In this document: positions 30,562 to 39,889 of the stretch, piece after piece
How the letters are laid out: each line of letters opens with the position of its first letter
Position numbering within the stretch: the first letter of the stretch is position 1
Assembly: GCA_963736325.1 (NCBI GenBank)
Contig: CAVTOG010000010.1
Location: 434,001 to 498,000, forward strand
Origin: Actinoallomurus sp963736325
GTDB taxonomy: Bacteria > Actinomycetota > Actinomycetes > Streptosporangiales > Streptosporangiaceae
Reading direction: 5' to 3'
Length of the DNA stretch: 64,000 bases
Notes under the pieces: model-generated
Seen by the model: the letters and a program-made list of their open reading frames with translations, nothing else
Told to the model about the DNA's origin: nothing
The model's database searches: none
Made by a program: the position numbers and the translations under genes

Positions 30562-33299
30562 GGTGCCTCCGTTCGGACTCCGTCGATCTCCACGGTGAGT
30601 TCGGTGACGTGGCGGCGGCCGGCGTGCCGCATCCACAGCTCGTCCGGCCCGGGCAGCATCTCGGTCATGACCAGGACGCCAGGGTTGTCGCGGACCATGG
30701 CGTCCACCAGCGTCAGGCACAGGTACGAGTCGAAGTCGACGTACAGCGGCTTGTACTCTCCGGAGGACGGCGCGGTGAGGAAGACACGGCGCGGGACGGC
30801 GTTGTCGCGCCGCCATCGCCGCCACTCCAGGAACCAGGCCGCGTCGCCCTGGCCGGGCAGCCGCCGCGGCGCGTGCTCGGCACGCAGGCTCCACTGCTGA
30901 CGGGCGAGGACCGCCGAGCCGTACCGGATCCGTGGCAGGCGTACGACGCCGTCGGCGGGTTCGGGCACGCCGGTGCCGGCCCACAGGTCGAGCTGGGCCA
31001 TGCCGGTGTAGGAGAAGTTCAGCAGCACCTGCTGGACCTCGGGCAGCGCGCCGGGCAGCAAAAAGCCGAGGTAGACCGGGATCACCTCGACATCCAGCCG
31101 CCTCGACCGCAGGACCAGGCGGCCACGTGTGAGGTCCTCGCAGACCACGAGGTCGTCGACGCCGATCTGCGACCCGGCCGGCCGGGTGCTCATCTCGCCG
31201 GGGCAGACGATCTCATAGTCGGTGACGGCCGGGTGCAGGTTCAGGTTGGTGGCGTCGTAGCCACCGGTCAGCTCGGCGAAGACGGCGCCCGGCGGCCGCA
31301 CCGAACGCAGCACGCCGCGGAGCCGGTCGGCGAGGTCGTCCATCTCCCCCGCCTCGGCGGTGGCGAACAGATGCGCGAACCGGGAGAACAGGAGCGTGAG
31401 ACCGGAGTAGACGCGGTTCAGGACCGCCGTCGGGGGGCCGTCGCCGTCGTCGGCGACCTGGAGGAAGAACGAGCGCGGCTGCAGTGCGCCGAGGTCGGCG
31501 GGCAGCGACGCGGCGACGCGTTCCGGGAATTCCGGGTCGAGCAGCAGTTCCTCGGCTCCGGCCGGCAGCGCGCGGTACGCCTCGGCGATCCGGTCGGCGA
31601 CGGCGAACCGCGCGTCGTCCAGCGCGGTCACCTCCGGCTGCCGGAACCAGTTGTCGTGCGGCGCGCGGCCGTCGTCGGTGAAGCGGCGGTGCCGCATCAT
31701 CCGCTGGCTGAAGTTGTCGAAGAAGTCGCGGTGGAACTCGTGGGCGAAGGTCAGGAAGTCGTCGCACCGGCCGCCCTCACCGTGCCGGATCCGGAAGTAC
31801 CCGCGGGTGACCAGGCGGCGCAGCACGCTCGTGTCGAAGGCGGGCATCATCGCGCTCAGCCTCCGCAGGTCCGGCAACAGCGCGGACTCCCATAGCTCGA
31901 GGTCCGCGGCGACGTCGCTCGTCCGCAGCGCGGTGTCCTCGTAGATCAGGGTGGCGGGCGCGGACGGCTCCGGCGTCCCGAGGTCGGTGTGGGCCGCCAG
32001 CACCTCCTCGCGCACGGCGCTGAGCAGGCGGCGGCGCTCGTCGAGCCCGGCGGCGCCGAAGCGGTCGACGGCCTCGGCGACCCGCTCGAGCCGGCCGGCC
32101 AGCGCACGTGACCAGGGCCGGTCCAGCGCGGACAGCGCGGCACGGTACCCGGCGGCCGGGTCGGGGGCGTGGATGTCGAGCCGCAGGTCCGGCGTCTCCA
32201 GCAGGCCGAGCCGCAGCAGGTGGCCGACGTAGCGTTCGACGTCGGCGCGGTCGCGCTCGACGATGCGGCACAGGCGGGCGACCAGGTCGCGGACGCGGAC
32301 GGTGCCGTCGCCGGAAACCTCGGCGAGCACGTCGCTGAGCATCCGGCCGGCCGGCAGGAAGAACAGGGTCTCGCGCACCGGGTCGACCTTGGCGGCGGAG
32401 TCGTCGCCGTCGCCGGCCACTTGGGACCGGCGCAGGTAGCGGACCAGGTCCTCACGCTCCTGCCGGCCGCCGGTGGCCCGTACGGGCAGGTCGGCGCGTA
32501 GCTCCGGGTCGGCGAGCACGGCCGCGGACAGGCGCGCCAGGACCGCCATGTTGAGGCGGGTGGCGCTGCGCTTGCCCTCGGCGGCGACCGTCACCTCGAC
32601 CGCGCGCCCGACGCCGGCGCGGAAGGTTCCGGCACAGACCGAGGTCAGGGTGCTGAACGGGCTCGTCTTGCAGGCCGTGCGCAGGAAGTACTCCAGCAGG
32701 GAGCGCTCCACGCGGCGTGCCCGCTTGCTCGGCCGGTCCCCCTTCTCCGTGAGGTATTTGTCGGCGTACCGGTCAAGCGACGGAGAGGACAGCTGCAGGC
32801 CGAGGCGCAGGTCGGGTTCGAGTGCCAGCCTCCGCAGCGCCGCGCGCCGTTGGCGCAGCTCGCGGGCGAGGACCTCCTCACCGGCGCCGAACAGCTCGTC
32901 GCGGCGGCGCGCGGTGTCGGCGAGCCTCCGCAGCGTCGCCGCGTCATCGGTGCCGAGCGCGGCGGCGGCCGCCTCCAGCGCCGGTCCGTAACGCACCGGC
33001 CGCAGGTTGAACACGTCGCGCCGCAGCCCGACGAGCAGCCGGCGTACGGCGTCGTCGGCGCAGCGGCCCACGGCGTCGGTGAGCGGGTCCGCGAGGGCGC
33101 CGCGGGCGGCGACGACCTCGTCCTCGGCGGCGAGCACCGCGAGGGCCCACTCCACCGTGGCGGGGAAGCACAGGTCCGCGGCCATGTCGAAGGGCAGGCC
33201 GGCGACGCGGAGCATGAACGGTTCGGCGAGACGCCAGTCGTAGTCGGTCCTGGCGGCCAGGAGTGGCACCGCGGGTTCTCCTTCCATGCGGACGGTCAC
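30558..33299 (-). CDS. lantibiotic dehydratase-like (tRNA-Glu-dependent glutamylation) protein
   Basis: 913 aa LanB N-terminal domain (PF04738 type, as in TbtB and GodF). It activates Ser/Thr of a precursor by glutamyl transfer from glutamyl-tRNA. Seen: LAARTDYDWRLAEPFMLRVAGLPF at the N-terminus, KRARRVERSLLEYFLRTACKTSPFSTLTSV (about residue 205) and TGGYDATNLNLHPAVTDYEI (about 690). The elimination domain is absent and is supplied by the next gene, as in thiopeptide and goadsporin systems. The start is GTG 33299; ATG 33287 is possible. Two bases separate it from the dehydrogenase stop. Confidence 0.93.
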   Translation of the reverse strand: MTVRMEGEPAVPLLAARTDYDWRLAEPFMLRVAGLPFDMAADLCFPATVEWALAVLAAEDEVVAARGALADPLTDAVGRCADDAVRRLLVGLRRDVFNLRPVRYGPALEAAAAALGTDDAATLRRLADTARRRDELFGAGEEVLARELRQRRAALRRLALEPDLRLGLQLSSPSLDRYADKYLTEKGDRPSKRARRVERSLLEYFLRTACKTSPFSTLTSVCAGTFRAGVGRAVEVTVAAEGKRSATRLNMAVLARLSAAVLADPELRADLPVRATGGRQEREDLVRYLRRSQVAGDGDDSAAKVDPVRETLFFLPAGRMLSDVLAEVSGDGTVRVRDLVARLCRIVERDRADVERYVGHLLRLGLLETPDLRLDIHAPDPAAGYRAALSALDRPWSRALAGRLERVAEAVDRFGAAGLDERRRLLSAVREEVLAAHTDLGTPEPSAPATLIYEDTALRTSDVAADLELWESALLPDLRRLSAMMPAFDTSVLRRLVTRGYFRIRHGEGGRCDDFLTFAHEFHRDFFDNFSQRMMRHRRFTDDGRAPHDNWFRQPEVTALDDARFAVADRIAEAYRALPAGAEELLLDPEFPERVAASLPADLGALQPRSFFLQVADDGDGPPTAVLNRVYSGLTLLFSRFAHLFATAEAGEMDDLADRLRGVLRSVRPPGAVFAELTGGYDATNLNLHPAVTDYEIVCPGEMSTRPAGSQIGVDDLVVCEDLTRGRLVLRSRRLDVEVIPVYLGFLLPGALPEVQQVLLNFSYTGMAQLDLWAGTGVPEPADGVVRLPRIRYGSAVLARQQWSLRAEHAPRRLPGQGDAAWFLEWRRWRRDNAVPRRVFLTAPSSGEYKPLYVDFDSYLCLTLVDAMVRDNPGVLVMTEMLPGPDELWMRHAGRRHVTELTVEIDGVRTEAP

Positions 33300-33300
33300 G

Positions 33301-34914
33301 TCACACCAGCCGGAAGTCGAAGTCGGCGGGGTCGGTGCGTTCGTGGCCGAGCAGCAGGAACAGGAAGGTGCGCTCGTCCGAGCGGTCCAGGCCGACGGCC
33401 TCGTCGATGGCGATGTTGTCGAAGCCGAGCACCGCTCCGCAGCCCACGCCCGCGGCGCAGGCCGCGACGTAGGCGGTCTGCGCGACGGCGCCGACCTCGG
33501 CGTTCAGCACCCGGTAGCCGCGGCTGCCGTAGAGGGACAGTGCGGAGTCCAGGTTCGCCGAGATCGCCAGCACGGCGCCGACCTGGTCGAGGTTGTAGTT
33601 GCTGAGGTAGTAGGCCTTCTGCAGGAACGTGGCCAGCTCGCGCTCCTGGACCGGATGCAGCCGATGGCCGTCCTCTTCGTACGTGTAGGTACCGGCGGGG
33701 ATGCCGGCGACCCGGTTCGCGAGGACGTGCACCCGGGTGAGGGGCGCGTCATGGGTCTTGACGTCGGCGGAGTAGCGCCGCGCGGACGCAGCCCCGGCGA
33801 GCACCGTGCCCAGTTCGCCGAGGTCGAGCGGAGGCTGGGCGACGAAAGCCCCGAAGCTGGACCGGCGGCGCCGCAGGACCCGGCCCAGCTCGGCGTGGCC
33901 CGGCGCCGGTGGCGGCAGCGGCACCGGGGCGGTGGCGGACGGCGGCGGTGGCACGACCGCACTGGCCGGTGAGGCGACCGGGCGGCGGCGCGCGTGATCG
34001 CCGTCGAGGAGGGTGGCACGGAAGGCGGCCTCGGACCGGTCGAAGCGCAGGATCTTGGCGGACCGTTCGAAGGACGGCCGGTCGACCACGCGCCCTGGCG
34101 CGGTCGCGGCCGGTGACGTACGGGCAGGGCCCGACCAGGGCAGCGGGACTACGGCGTGCACGCACTCGTCGATGGTCTCCAGGCCGAGCAGGGAGTTGAG
34201 CGGCTCATCGGCGAACCACAGCGCGCGGTGCAGCGGACGGCCCGTCCCCCGGGCGATCAGCTCCCACGTGCCGAGCATCGCCCCGAGGTCCTGGGTGACG
34301 ACGTGGTAGCAGAAGTTGTTGTACTTGTAGGAGTTCTTCCAGAAGCGCACCGACGTCAGCAGGAACTGGTCGGCGCCGGACTCGTCGCCCACGGCGTCGC
34401 GAACGCGGTCGCTCACGTCGCCGGTGACCAGGCGCTCCAGCGCGTGGTGTGCGGTCGAGTAGTGGTAGACGCCCGGCGTCAGCGGCCCGGACGGCCCGGC
34501 GACCCAGTAGGTCTCCAGCGGGTACATGCCGCCGCCGGAGGCCGCGCCCCGGCTCCACAGCGCGTGCTCGTGGTGGATCCGCGTCGCGCTGTCCTGGTTC
34601 CAGCCGACCCGTAGCCGGCGTTCGAGCAGGCCGTAGGAGAGCCGCAGCATCGCGGCCACAGCCTCGACCGTCCAGGTGGGGCCGGTCTTGACCGGTCCGG
34701 CGAGCGCGTCGCCGACCGGGCCCAGCTCCGGTGGTTCCGCGGGCAGTGGGAGGCGCGGCACGCCGAGGTAGGTCTTGTGCTTGGACGGCTGGTCGCTCCA
34801 GTTCGGCTGGAACCCGATGGGTTCCATCGGCACGCGACCGCGGTAGAAGACCGTCTCGGCGTAGTCGTGCACGGTGCGCACCGGCATCTCACGACCTTCC
34901 TCGTCGGTGCTCAT
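33301..34914 (-). CDS. SagB-type azoline dehydrogenase
   Basis: 537 aa SagB/ThcOx nitroreductase-fold flavoprotein that oxidises thiazolines and oxazolines to azoles with FMN. Two nitroreductase-like halves are visible. The N-terminal one has SGGGMYPLETYWVAG and FWKNSYKYNNFCYHVVTQDLGAMLG (residues about 120-230). The C-terminal one has RRRSSFGAFVAQPPL, YNLDQVGAVLAISANLD and YVAACAAGVGCGAVLGFDN. A Pro/Ala-rich linker lies at about residues 300-345. It is coupled to the YcaO gene by ATGA. It shows that at least some rings are meant to be fully aromatic. Confidence 0.93.
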   Translation of the reverse strand: MSTDEEGREMPVRTVHDYAETVFYRGRVPMEPIGFQPNWSDQPSKHKTYLGVPRLPLPAEPPELGPVGDALAGPVKTGPTWTVEAVAAMLRLSYGLLERRLRVGWNQDSATRIHHEHALWSRGAASGGGMYPLETYWVAGPSGPLTPGVYHYSTAHHALERLVTGDVSDRVRDAVGDESGADQFLLTSVRFWKNSYKYNNFCYHVVTQDLGAMLGTWELIARGTGRPLHRALWFADEPLNSLLGLETIDECVHAVVPLPWSGPARTSPAATAPGRVVDRPSFERSAKILRFDRSEAAFRATLLDGDHARRRPVASPASAVVPPPPSATAPVPLPPPAPGHAELGRVLRRRRSSFGAFVAQPPLDLGELGTVLAGAASARRYSADVKTHDAPLTRVHVLANRVAGIPAGTYTYEEDGHRLHPVQERELATFLQKAYYLSNYNLDQVGAVLAISANLDSALSLYGSRGYRVLNAEVGAVAQTAYVAACAAGVGCGAVLGFDNIAIDEAVGLDRSDERTFLFLLLGHERTDPADFDFRLV

Positions 34915-36854
34915 GGGAACGGGTGGGGGCGGGCGTTGAGGCCGGTCGGGCCGTAACCGGACCCGGGCGGCCGGACGGTGGAGAGCCGGCCTCCGAGGAA
35001 GTCGTGCAGCCTCGGGTGATGGAGGGCGCGCTGCCGCTGCCAGCCGAAGTCGATCGGGATCAGGCCCGGCGCGATCACGCTGACGGTGTGGATGCCGACC
35101 GGCTCCTGCTCCGGGCAGGTCTGGTCGACGACGATCACGTCACTGCCGAGGGCGGAGACCCGTTCAGTGAGGAAGCGGACGTCGTCGGACAGGTCGAGCC
35201 CGGAGGGCCGCTGCTCCAGCCAGCCCGCGTACAGCTCGCCGACCGGCCGTGGCTCGGCCGCCTCGAACAGGAAGCCGACGTGCTCGGCCATCTCCGGCAG
35301 GCCGTACAGGCCGGAGTGGTGGGTCAGCTCGTGGACCAGGTCGTAGTCGTCGACCATGGCCCGCAGAAGCGGGAGGCGCATGCGGACCCGGTCGTCGAAC
35401 CCGGGGACGTACGAGGCGGTCTCGGCCATCGCCGAGACGATCGCCTCCTCGGGGTCGAAGGCGGCGCCCGCTCCGAAGACGAGCGTGCCGGGGCCCCCGT
35501 CGCGGCGCTCGGCGACCGCCATGACGGTGGGCACCGGCAGGTCGGCCCGCATGTCGAACAGGCGCATCCGGTAGCCGAGGCGCGCGATCCGGTCCCGCAT
35601 GAACCGGATGCGAGGGTCCCGGCAGGTCGACAGGTCGATCTCGGGCAGGCGCGCGCCGCCGTACCAGGCGAGCAGGAACGCGTCGCGCTCCATGAGTTCG
35701 AGCATGGCGTGCAGGACGGCCTCTTCGACGCAGCTGCCGCTGGCACAGCCGTTCGAGCTCTCCTGCACGAACTTCTTGTACGGGCGGCGGTCGAGGTAGA
35801 AGACGAGCTGTTCGGGTACCAGGATCGGGCGGTCGTCGCGTAGCGAGTGGCCCCAGGTCCAGTGCATCGGCGTGGCCGGGTCGAACGGCTCGTAGTGCTC
35901 GCCGTGGTGGACGTAGAACTCCGGGTCGTACTCACCGCAGTCGCGCGGGTCGAGCGCGTCCGGCGACAGGTTCGCGTAGCCGTCGAAGATGTCGGCGGTC
36001 TTCGTACGGGGGAACTGGCCGGCGTAGCGTTCGAGGCCCTCCAGCAGCCCGTAGCGCTCGCTGTGCCACAGGCTCTGCGCCTGCCCGCTCCACCACATCT
36101 CGTGGTAGTCGTAGCGGCTGCGGACCCGGAAGAACCCGCTGACCGGAGTGGTCGCCGTGCATTGGTAGGCGGGCATCAGCGTGCCGGTCACGGTGCCGCA
36201 GACGGGGTTCGTGTACGCGTCGATGGGCAGCGCGAGCTCCTCGACGGAGCGGAGCCGGTAGCCGCCCGGTGAGGGCTTCGGCCGTTCGCCGAGGCGTACG
36301 GCGGCGGCGCCCGCGGTGTCCTGGCGGGGCTTCGCGCACGACGGGCACTCCGAATCCGCGACCAGCTGGTGCCGGACGACGGTCAGGTCCGCGGGGTTCA
36401 GCACGAGGATGTCGGCGACCGGACCCGGGCGGTGGGCGGTGCGGGCCGCCTCGGCGAGCCGGCGGATCGCCTCCAGCGCGAACGGGCTGAGCTGCGGGTC
36501 GGCGCCGGCCACGTACGCGTCGATGCCGTCGTCGATGGCGGCGCGCTCCTCCAGGGGGCGCACGCCGACGAAGCGCCGGTTCAGGCACACGCCGCAGGGA
36601 CGGCTGGTGCCGTCGGAACGGTGGAGCGGCCCGACGATGGTCATTCCGGAGTACAGGCGCACCGGCAGGATCTCGGTGGCGTCATCGGCGTCGTACCCGG
36701 TCTCGGGGGTTCCGGGCAGCCCGATCAGGGAGACGTCGACGCGCAACGGCGCTCCGGGGCCCGGCTCGACCGGGAGGCCATGCGCCGCGAGGTGGTCACG
36801 CACCACCGACGCGGAGTCGGCGGCCGGCGGCGCGGTGGTCGTCGCGGCGGTCAT
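34911..36854 (-). CDS. YcaO cyclodehydratase
   Basis: 647 aa TOMM YcaO protein. The C-terminal ATP-dependent YcaO domain (from about residue 255) activates backbone amides and forms azolines at Cys/Ser/Thr. Typical YcaO segments are QSLWHSERYGLLEGLERYAG, SSNGCASGSCVEEAVLHAMLELMERDAFLLAWY and the Pro-rich C-terminus ending PHPFP. The N-terminal third carries CxxC pairs (RPCGVCLN; ECPSCAKP) consistent with a structural zinc site. The start was chosen after AGGAGGG. A very stable hairpin separates it from the precursor gene upstream. The stop overlaps the SagB gene. Confidence 0.95.
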   Translation of the reverse strand: MTAATTTAPPAADSASVVRDHLAAHGLPVEPGPGAPLRVDVSLIGLPGTPETGYDADDATEILPVRLYSGMTIVGPLHRSDGTSRPCGVCLNRRFVGVRPLEERAAIDDGIDAYVAGADPQLSPFALEAIRRLAEAARTAHRPGPVADILVLNPADLTVVRHQLVADSECPSCAKPRQDTAGAAAVRLGERPKPSPGGYRLRSVEELALPIDAYTNPVCGTVTGTLMPAYQCTATTPVSGFFRVRSRYDYHEMWWSGQAQSLWHSERYGLLEGLERYAGQFPRTKTADIFDGYANLSPDALDPRDCGEYDPEFYVHHGEHYEPFDPATPMHWTWGHSLRDDRPILVPEQLVFYLDRRPYKKFVQESSNGCASGSCVEEAVLHAMLELMERDAFLLAWYGGARLPEIDLSTCRDPRIRFMRDRIARLGYRMRLFDMRADLPVPTVMAVAERRDGGPGTLVFGAGAAFDPEEAIVSAMAETASYVPGFDDRVRMRLPLLRAMVDDYDLVHELTHHSGLYGLPEMAEHVGFLFEAAEPRPVGELYAGWLEQRPSGLDLSDDVRFLTERVSALGSDVIVVDQTCPEQEPVGIHTVSVIAPGLIPIDFGWQRQRALHHPRLHDFLGGRLSTVRPPGSGYGPTGLNARPHPFP

Positions 36855-36882
36855 TCGTGCCCTCCTGATCGGTGCGGCCACC

Positions 36883-36920
36883 GTGGCCGTCCATCGGCTC
36901 GTGAGCCCATGGACGGCCAC
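36883..36920. promoter_or_regulatory. near-perfect hairpin between precursor and YcaO genes
   Basis: GTGGCCGTCCAT at 36883-36894 pairs with ATGGACGGCCAC at 36909-36920. Inside, GGCTC/GAGCC closes a 2-nt loop, giving 17 base pairs with one C-C mismatch. It lies 60 bp past the precursor stop and 28 bp before the YcaO start. With no T-run it may act as a partial terminator or 3'-end stabiliser, raising precursor mRNA over enzyme mRNA. Confidence 0.75.
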
Positions 36921-36979
36921 GAATGGTTGTACGGTGAAACTGGGGTTGGCGTACGGGGCGGCTGATGCCGCTCCGTGCG

Positions 36980-37150
36980 TCAGCTGGTGCTGCTGCTGCA
37001 GGAGCAGCAGCTGCTGGTGCTGCACGAGCAGCAGCTCGAGCAGGAGCAGCTGGAGCTGGAGAACGCCAGCTCCAGTGCCGGGTCGACGAGCTCCTCGATC
37101 TCGAACGTCATGCTCTCCAGGGCGGCGAGCTCGTTCTTGAGATTGGACAT
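36980..37150 (-). CDS. azole-peptide (thiazolylpeptide-type) precursor
   Basis: 56 aa. The start at 37150 has a strong GGGAGGA 5 bases upstream. Residues 1-30 form an acidic leader (NELAALESMTFEIEELVDP resembles thiazolylpeptide-type leaders with an F-E-I-E-E-L recognition helix). Residues 31-56 are the core and contain only 16 Ser, 8 Cys and 2 Thr. The core opens SSSSCSCSSCC and ends SCSSSTS, so every residue is a potential substrate for cyclodehydration or dehydration. The codons mix TCC, TCG, AGC and TGC and give a TGC/AGC-rich DNA repeat. It sits between the ThiF-like and YcaO genes. The exact leader cleavage point is unknown. Confidence 0.92.
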   Translation of the reverse strand: MSNLKNELAALESMTFEIEELVDPALELAFSSSSCSCSSCCSCSTSSCCSCSSSTS

Positions 37151-37218
37151 GTTTCCTCCCTTCGGTCCGTCGTTGAGAACCCCGCGCCGGATGGCGCGCG
37201 GTCGTCGGAGGGTGCCGC

Positions 37219-39387
37219 CTAGCCGCTGCCGGCGCGTGCCGCCAGCAGGACGACGCCGGTCGTGAGCGCCGGCACCTCCCGCAGGTCGGCGCCGCTGGTG
37301 TCCACCAGGTAGGCGTCCAGGCCCGCGCGGGCCAGTGACGCGAGGATCTCTCCGGTACCGGCGGGTTCGGCGTCCATCGCCCAAGGGCCGGACTCACCGC
37401 CCGCCCACCCGGTCCGCGGGTCGAAGTCGGCCATCAGCGGGTCGCCGAGGTCGGCGGGCGTGCCTTCGGCCGCGATGACCTGGGCCTGCCCGAGCGCGTC
37501 GCGCAGTGCGGCGCGCAGCGCGTCGCGCGCCGAAAGTCCCGAGCCGATCGCCCACAGGGGGCCGTCGTCGACGACGGCCAGCACCGCGTGCCCGGGAGCC
37601 GCGCCCGGCAGGGCGTACGCGCGCACGCTCCGGCCAAGGTGTTCGAGGCTCATGCGGGCGAACCGCGTCTCCTCGTCGGTGTCGAGCACCGCGGCGTCGA
37701 TCTCATGAGCGGTGCCGGTGCCGCGGATCGCGGCGGCCAGTCCCCGGTAGGCGAGCGCGCCGGCCAGCCCGGTGGCGACGATCTCCTCCCTCGACCGGCC
37801 CGCCGCCGCGCCGGCCGCGGTGCGCTCGAAGCACACCTCGCGGTTGAGCGAGGAGAACGGGTACACGGCGGCCTGCGGCACGAGGACGTCCGCGCCTCCG
37901 GTCAGCGAGACCGCGGGCAGGTACGGTCGAACGGCCGCGTCACCGGAGCGGATGCCGCTCCAGGTCGTCAGGCGCGCGTCCGCGATGACGTCGCGTCCGC
38001 CGGCGGCCAGACCGGCCGGCGTGCCGGAGACGGCGTCGGCGCGGTCCACACAGGTGCCGGCGTACCAGGTCAGCGCCGAGCGCATCGCCGCCAGCCGCGC
38101 GTGCAGGAACGTCTCGGGGTGGAAGGCGGTGACGACCCTGGCGCCGTGCGCGCCCGCGCCGGCCACCCGGATCCGGCCGATCTTGAGCGGGATCTGCTCC
38201 AGCGCCTCGTCGGCGAAGCCGTACAGCACGCCGGCCCGCGGGGAGACCAGCCGTGTCAGGCGCTCGTAGACGTCCTCGTCGGAGGCGTCCGCGAGGGACT
38301 CCGGCGCGGCCTCCGGGATGAGGTCACGGCACTGCGTGCAGGCCGGGTGCGGCAGGAGCGGCTCGCGGGCCGACTCCAGCGTCGTGACGTCCTGCACGAT
38401 CAGGGAGCGTTCGTCGGCGGCCGACAGCTGGCCGGTGAACAGCCGGAACACGTCCAGTGCCGCCGCATTGCCGATCATCGCGGGCACCGTGCCGCTGTCC
38501 GGGACGCGCCGGTCGACGGCCTGGCCCAGCGCGACCTCGCGCCAGAGGTCGGCCGCGCCGGCCGCGTCGCCGTTCGCGCTCAGCCGCAGCTGGGCGCAGA
38601 GCCAGCAGGGCCCGGTGGTCGTGCCGGTCAGCGGGCCCATGACGGCCCGGTCGCCGGTCACCACGATCGGCAGGAGACGCGCACCCGCAGCGCCGGCCTC
38701 GCGCAGCCTTTGGCCGACCGCGTGCAGCCCGGCCAGGCCGCCGCCCTCGGCGGCGACGATGACGATGTCGTAGTCGGGCCACGCGGCGTCGGCGGTGCCG
38801 GGCAGCCCGGTCAGCGTGACCGGCACACCCTCGGCACGCAGAGCCGCGACCTCGGATTCCAGCGCGGCCGCGACGTCGGCGCCGTCGTCCGGCGTGACGT
38901 AGGCGACCTCCGCCATGCCGTTGCGGACCAGCCCCTGGACCGCGGCGGTCAGGATCCGCGACGAGCCCACGACGAGCGCCCGCGCCGTACGGAACCGGCC
39001 GAACCGGACCGCCGGCGAGTCGCCACGGCCGGCGGCGAAGTGCTCAATGAGGTTGATCTGGGGCGCGAACCGCGTGAGCACGCCGGCGTCGAGCCCGGCG
39101 CCGTCCGGAGACGGAACGTCACGGACGAAGCCGCGGTCGATAAGGGTTCCGGTCAGCTTCAGGACGGTCCGGCGCTGATCGTCGTCCAGGCCGTCGCAGA
39201 GCTCGCCGACGGTCCGCTCACCGTTCATCCGCGGCCCGAGGATCGAAATCCACTGGTAGGCGAGCCGGCCCTTGAGCACGCAGGCCGTTTCCGAATGTCG
39301 GAGATAAACGCCTGTCTCCACCCTGAGGAATACAGCGTCATTGCGCAGCCTGGGCCTGACGCTCATCAATTCGACATCGTTCGCCAT
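37219..39387 (-). CDS. TOMM cyclodehydratase partner (ocin-ThiF-like, RRE-containing)
   Basis: 722 aa. The N-terminus (VRPRLRNDAVFLRVETGVYLRHSETACVLKG...YQWISILG) is a RiPP-recognition-element-like winged helix that should bind the precursor leader. A diverged E1/ThiF-like Rossmann region follows (ALVVGSSRILTAAVQGLV; DYDIVIVAAEGGGL) with CxxC pairs (GPCWLCAQLR; HPACTQCRDL), which in this family hold structural zinc. The C-terminal half resembles the YcaO-adjacent part of TOMM cyclodehydratases. It presents substrate to the YcaO enzyme, like TbtF. As first gene of the operon it follows a 500-bp AT-richer leader, with GGGAG before its ATG. Confidence 0.9.
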   Translation of the reverse strand: MANDVELMSVRPRLRNDAVFLRVETGVYLRHSETACVLKGRLAYQWISILGPRMNGERTVGELCDGLDDDQRRTVLKLTGTLIDRGFVRDVPSPDGAGLDAGVLTRFAPQINLIEHFAAGRGDSPAVRFGRFRTARALVVGSSRILTAAVQGLVRNGMAEVAYVTPDDGADVAAALESEVAALRAEGVPVTLTGLPGTADAAWPDYDIVIVAAEGGGLAGLHAVGQRLREAGAAGARLLPIVVTGDRAVMGPLTGTTTGPCWLCAQLRLSANGDAAGAADLWREVALGQAVDRRVPDSGTVPAMIGNAAALDVFRLFTGQLSAADERSLIVQDVTTLESAREPLLPHPACTQCRDLIPEAAPESLADASDEDVYERLTRLVSPRAGVLYGFADEALEQIPLKIGRIRVAGAGAHGARVVTAFHPETFLHARLAAMRSALTWYAGTCVDRADAVSGTPAGLAAGGRDVIADARLTTWSGIRSGDAAVRPYLPAVSLTGGADVLVPQAAVYPFSSLNREVCFERTAAGAAAGRSREEIVATGLAGALAYRGLAAAIRGTGTAHEIDAAVLDTDEETRFARMSLEHLGRSVRAYALPGAAPGHAVLAVVDDGPLWAIGSGLSARDALRAALRDALGQAQVIAAEGTPADLGDPLMADFDPRTGWAGGESGPWAMDAEPAGTGEILASLARAGLDAYLVDTSGADLREVPALTTGVVLLAARAGSG

Positions 39388-39889
39388 ACCGTTAACACTC
39401 CCGGCGGAAGTGGACGAATAATAGGTAAAGCAAATGGGAAGCGCAGATTATTCGGCAAGGCCTCGTGCCGTGACCGGACCTTAGCCCAGGGCCGCTCAAT
39501 CGGTCAATAGTACGCCCTTTTTCGTAAAACCACTGGTCAGAGCGGTGCATGCACTTGCAACCCGGGGATGACTTTAACATACTTAACCGATAGGAAAACC
39601 GGGACGTGATTGGTCGATGGCGTTGCGTACTCAATAGGGGTCGGACACCCCGATCAACCCCTATCGGAAATGGACCGACACATATTTCACCAACAATGAC
39701 TGAAGTTTTCTCACCATTCCTCGAACGGCTTTTCACGAGTCCAGGCACCCATCACGAGGTGACCGGGCGGTATCAAATGGCTTACTCGCGACGCTGAGTA
39801 GTCGATCGTCACCGGTTCTTGAACGGGCGGCCCACGCGGTCGAACCTGGCCTCTGCCCCAGTGGTTCACCGACGCAAGGAGCGCCCCCT
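39388..39889. promoter_or_regulatory. divergent regulatory region of RiPP operon
   Basis: 502 bp of clearly lower GC than the genes around it. It should contain the leftward RiPP operon promoter (a TATTAT-like -10 lies about 30 bp before the start) and the rightward TNT-gene promoter. An inverted repeat, ATAGGGGT at 39634-39641 and ACCCCTAT at 39657-39664, is a candidate operator. No regulator gene lies in the cluster. No convincing ORF was seen. Confidence 0.5.

Noticed and set aside
36883..36920. Classical Rho-independent terminator between precursor and YcaO genes
   Set aside because: No T-run on either side and the downstream genes need readthrough, so it is better called a regulatory or stability hairpin.
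36980..37070. TGC/AGC-rich stretch as a simple-sequence artefact
   Set aside because: It is the in-frame core of a precursor with a strong ribosome-binding site, a recognisable leader and matching enzymes on both sides; codons are mixed rather than one repeated unit.
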